Positions 5,791-7,057 of a stretch of 7,057 nt of DNA are shown here, in pieces; position 1 is the stretch's first letter, and every line of letters starts with the position of its first letter. Origin of the DNA: an uncultured Pseudoflavonifractor sp. (GTDB lineage Bacteria; Bacillota_A; Clostridia; Oscillospirales; Oscillospiraceae); the NCBI GenBank assembly GCA_947575475.1, contig CANPNN010000068.1:1-7057 (forward strand), written 5' to 3'. Below the pieces are notes generated by a model that had not been told where the DNA came from, did not search any database, and saw nothing but the letters and a program-made list of their open reading frames with translations. The translations under genes and the position numbers were made by a program.

Positions 5791-5825
5791 GAGATGGCGC
5801 CTCACAGCGCCGTCTCGATTTTTTT
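5791..5825 (+). terminator. Rho-independent terminator just upstream of spoIVB
   Basis: GAGATGGCGC (5791-5800) pairs with GCGCCGTCTC (5807-5816), ten base pairs with one T-G, around a 6-nt loop, followed by GA and seven T residues (5819-5825). The T tract marks the plus strand as the terminated one. As the Bax inhibitor-1 transcript already has a terminator 220 nt earlier, this one either ends an RNA made from 5582-5790, insulates spoIVB from read-through, or acts as an attenuator. Confidence 0.8.
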
Positions 5826-5829
5826 ATTC

Positions 5830-5834
5830 GAGGG
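5830..5834 (+). promoter_or_regulatory. Ribosome binding site deciding the spoIVB start
   Basis: GAGGG lies 7 nt before the ATG at 5842. The upstream in-frame ATG at 5794 is part of a terminator stem and has no ribosome binding site, so 5842 is preferred. Confidence 0.6.
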
Positions 5835-5841
5835 AAAACAA

Positions 5842-6942
5842 ATGGGGGTGGTCTTATTGAAGGATACGGAAAGAATGGGGCCGGGCAGGCCGGCCCTGCT
5901 CCGGGGAGTGCTGGCGGCAGGGCTGCTGCTGGGACTCCTGGGGCAGGGCGGCGGTGTAGCTCTGGCCGCGGAGGCGACGGCGATGGGGGCGGGTGAGCCG
6001 CCCCGGATGGTGGTCCCCATGGGCCGGGCGGTGGGCGTCAAGCTCTTCTCCGACGGGGTGATGGTGGTGGGCTTCTCCCAGATCCCCGCCGCCGGGGGAA
6101 ACGTGGTCCCCGCCAGGACCTGCGGCCTGCGGGAGGGTGATGTGATCACCCACATCAACGCCGCCGAGGTGGACACCATCGAGGAGGTACAGCAGGAGCT
6201 GGCTAAGATCGGCGGGGAGGAGATGTCCATCCGGGCAGTGCGGGACGGCAAGCCCCTCCAGGTCACCGCCCAGGCGGTAAAATGCTCCACCGACGGCAGT
6301 TACAAGCTGGGAGCCTGGCTCCGGGACTCCATGGCGGGCATCGGCACCGTGACCTATTATGACCCTGCCACCGGGGAGTTCGGAGCCTTGGGCCACGGCA
6401 TCAACGACGTGGACACCGCCCTTCTCATGCCCATGGAGAGCGGCGGGGTCCTCTGGGCCAGTGTCACCGACGTAAAAAAGGGGACCAAAGGGGAGCCGGG
6501 GGAGCTTCACGGGGAATTTGACCTCACCGCCGATATCGGCGAGCTGTGGGCCAACACCAGCCACGGAGTATACGGCGCCCTGGATGGAAAGGCCCTGGAC
6601 CTGGCCGAGCCGGTGGAGGTGGCCTCCAAGGACCAGGTGGAGACGGGCAAGGCCCTTATCTACTCCAACATTTCCGGGGAGGAGGTGCGCTCCTACGAGG
6701 TAGAGATCACCAAGCTCTTCCCCCACGCCGACGACGGTCGGGATATGATGATAAAGGTCACCGATCCCGCCCTTCTGGAGGCCACCGGAGGCATCGTCCA
6801 GGGCATGTCCGGCAGCCCCATCCTCCAGAACGGCAGGCTTGTGGGAGCCGTGACTCACGTCCTGGTGGGCGACCCAACCCAGGGTTACGGCATCCTGGCC
6901 CAGCGGATGCTAAAAACAGCCGAAAGTTGTCAAAAAGTGTAA
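5842..6942 (+). CDS. spoIVB: SpoIVB serine peptidase (family S55)
   Basis: In Bacillus, SpoIVB is made in the forespore and secreted into the space between forespore and mother cell. There it cleaves SpoIVFA, releasing the SpoIVFB protease that activates sigma-K. The 366-residue product has a hydrophobic N-terminal segment at about 17-43, acting as signal or anchor, and a PDZ domain at about 55-145, including GLREGDVITHINA. The S55 peptidase domain follows. H185 in GALGHGI, D308 in TDPALLEATGG and S323 in GMSGSPI match the catalytic triad of the Bacillus enzyme, and the D-to-S spacing of 15 residues is the same. The terminal GAVTHVLVGDPTQGYGI block is a family hallmark. It is shorter than the 426-aa Bacillus protein, mostly in the N-terminal region. 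The recN gene found upstream in Bacillus is absent here. Sequences resembling Spo0A boxes follow the stop codon. An alternative start at 5875 would leave the signal segment intact. Confidence 0.95.
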   Translation: MGVVLLKDTERMGPGRPALLRGVLAAGLLLGLLGQGGGVALAAEATAMGAGEPPRMVVPMGRAVGVKLFSDGVMVVGFSQIPAAGGNVVPARTCGLREGDVITHINAAEVDTIEEVQQELAKIGGEEMSIRAVRDGKPLQVTAQAVKCSTDGSYKLGAWLRDSMAGIGTVTYYDPATGEFGALGHGINDVDTALLMPMESGGVLWASVTDVKKGTKGEPGELHGEFDLTADIGELWANTSHGVYGALDGKALDLAEPVEVASKDQVETGKALIYSNISGEEVRSYEVEITKLFPHADDGRDMMIKVTDPALLEATGGIVQGMSGSPILQNGRLVGAVTHVLVGDPTQGYGILAQRMLKTAESCQKV

Positions 6943-6961
6943 AATGTCGCATGATGTCGAA
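6928..6961 (+). promoter_or_regulatory. Cluster of Spo0A-box-like sequences
   Basis: TGTCGAA (6955-6961) is an exact match to the Spo0A box TGNCGAA. TGTCAAA (6928-6934, within the last codons of spoIVB) and TGTCGCA (6945-6951) each differ at one position. All three point the same way. In Bacillus and relatives, spo0A lies immediately downstream of spoIVB and is controlled by Spo0A itself, so these sites would fit the promoter region of a spo0A gene starting past the window end. Confidence 0.5.
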
Positions 6962-6992
6962 CGATTATCCATGGAAAATTATGGAAAAGGGA

Positions 6993-7021
6993 TTGCGTAA
7001 GCTGTCTTTTTATGGTAAATT
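6993..7021 (+). promoter_or_regulatory. Candidate extended -10 promoter for the next gene
   Basis: TTGCGT (6993-6998) is followed after 17 nt by TAAATT (7016-7021), preceded by TG plus one base (7013-7015). It lies downstream of the Spo0A-box-like cluster and reads toward the unseen gene to the right. No coding start is visible before 7057. Confidence 0.35.
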
Positions 7022-7038
7022 ATGAGCAACCGGTAATA

Positions 7039-7055
7039 TTGCCTTGGCCAGGCAA
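7039..7055. repeat. Short inverted repeat at the window end
   Basis: TTGCCT (7039-7044) and AGGCAA (7050-7055) form a 6-bp stem with a 5-nt loop, followed by AA at the edge. It could be an operator, part of a leader, or a spoIVB terminator whose T tract (if any) lies beyond the window. Confidence 0.35.
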
Positions 7056-7057
7056 AA

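Noticed and set aside
5794..5841. Upstream ATG extending SpoIVB by 16 residues
   Set aside because: The ATG lies in the stem of a terminator, has no ribosome binding site, and the extension is not a continuation of the signal segment. The ATG at 5842 has GAGGG at 7 nt.
5580..5996. 138-codon plus-strand ORF across the spacer before spoIVB
   Set aside because: It starts at the end of a terminator, crosses a second terminator and overlaps spoIVB out of frame; the product is basic and low in complexity.
4779..7005. Shared 11-mer GCGTAAGCTGT at 4779-4789 and 6995-7005
   Set aside because: Several 11-mer pairs are expected by chance in 7 kb and the flanks differ.
6986..7012. Sigma-H promoter before the presumed spo0A
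   Set aside because: AGGGATT resembles the -35 element, but no GAAT-type -10 lies at the required distance.

Overview
The window looks like a chromosomal segment from a GC-rich, endospore-forming member of the Clostridia, probably of the Oscillospiraceae group. This is inferred from four things: strongly G/C-biased codon third positions, GGGAGG-type ribosome binding sites with frequent GTG/TTG starts, low-GC intergenic islands, and a clear SpoIVB sporulation protease. No transposase, phage gene, CRISPR array, tRNA or rRNA is visible.

Layout from left to right. (1) 1-94, minus strand: the N-terminus of a two-component response regulator cut by the window edge, with a leader holding TTAA-type repeats. 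(2) 281-772, plus: a compact Sfp-type 4'-phosphopantetheinyl transferase with its own promoter and a terminator-like hairpin. (3) 913-1857, plus: a ROK-family glucokinase-like sugar kinase behind an AT-rich promoter region with a 20-bp palindrome. (4) 1855-1970: a roughly 116-bp imperfect inverted-repeat element with two internal hairpins, lying exactly between two convergent genes and contributing both stop codons. (5) 1968-2231, minus: an 87-aa two-helix membrane protein of unknown function. (6) 2294-4738, plus, divergent from it: a CtpE-like P-type cation ATPase. (7) 4811-5545, plus: a Bax inhibitor-1 (YetJ-like) membrane protein with its own extended -10 promoter and a textbook terminator. 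(8) 5582-5825: a structured non-coding stretch ending in a second strong terminator, overlapped by a possible forespore (sigma-G) promoter. (9) 5842-6942, plus: SpoIVB. (10) 6928-7057: three Spo0A-box-like sequences and an extended -10 promoter, suggesting that spo0A starts just beyond the window, as it does downstream of spoIVB in Bacillus.

Two themes link the genes. The CtpE-like pump and the BI-1 protein belong to families tied to Ca2+ uptake and pH-dependent Ca2+ leak, so they could form a small Ca2+ homeostasis pair. The right end is a sporulation locus: SpoIVB signals from the forespore and Spo0A is the master regulator. The least explained parts are the inverted-repeat element at 1855-1970 and the leader-like RNA region before spoIVB.
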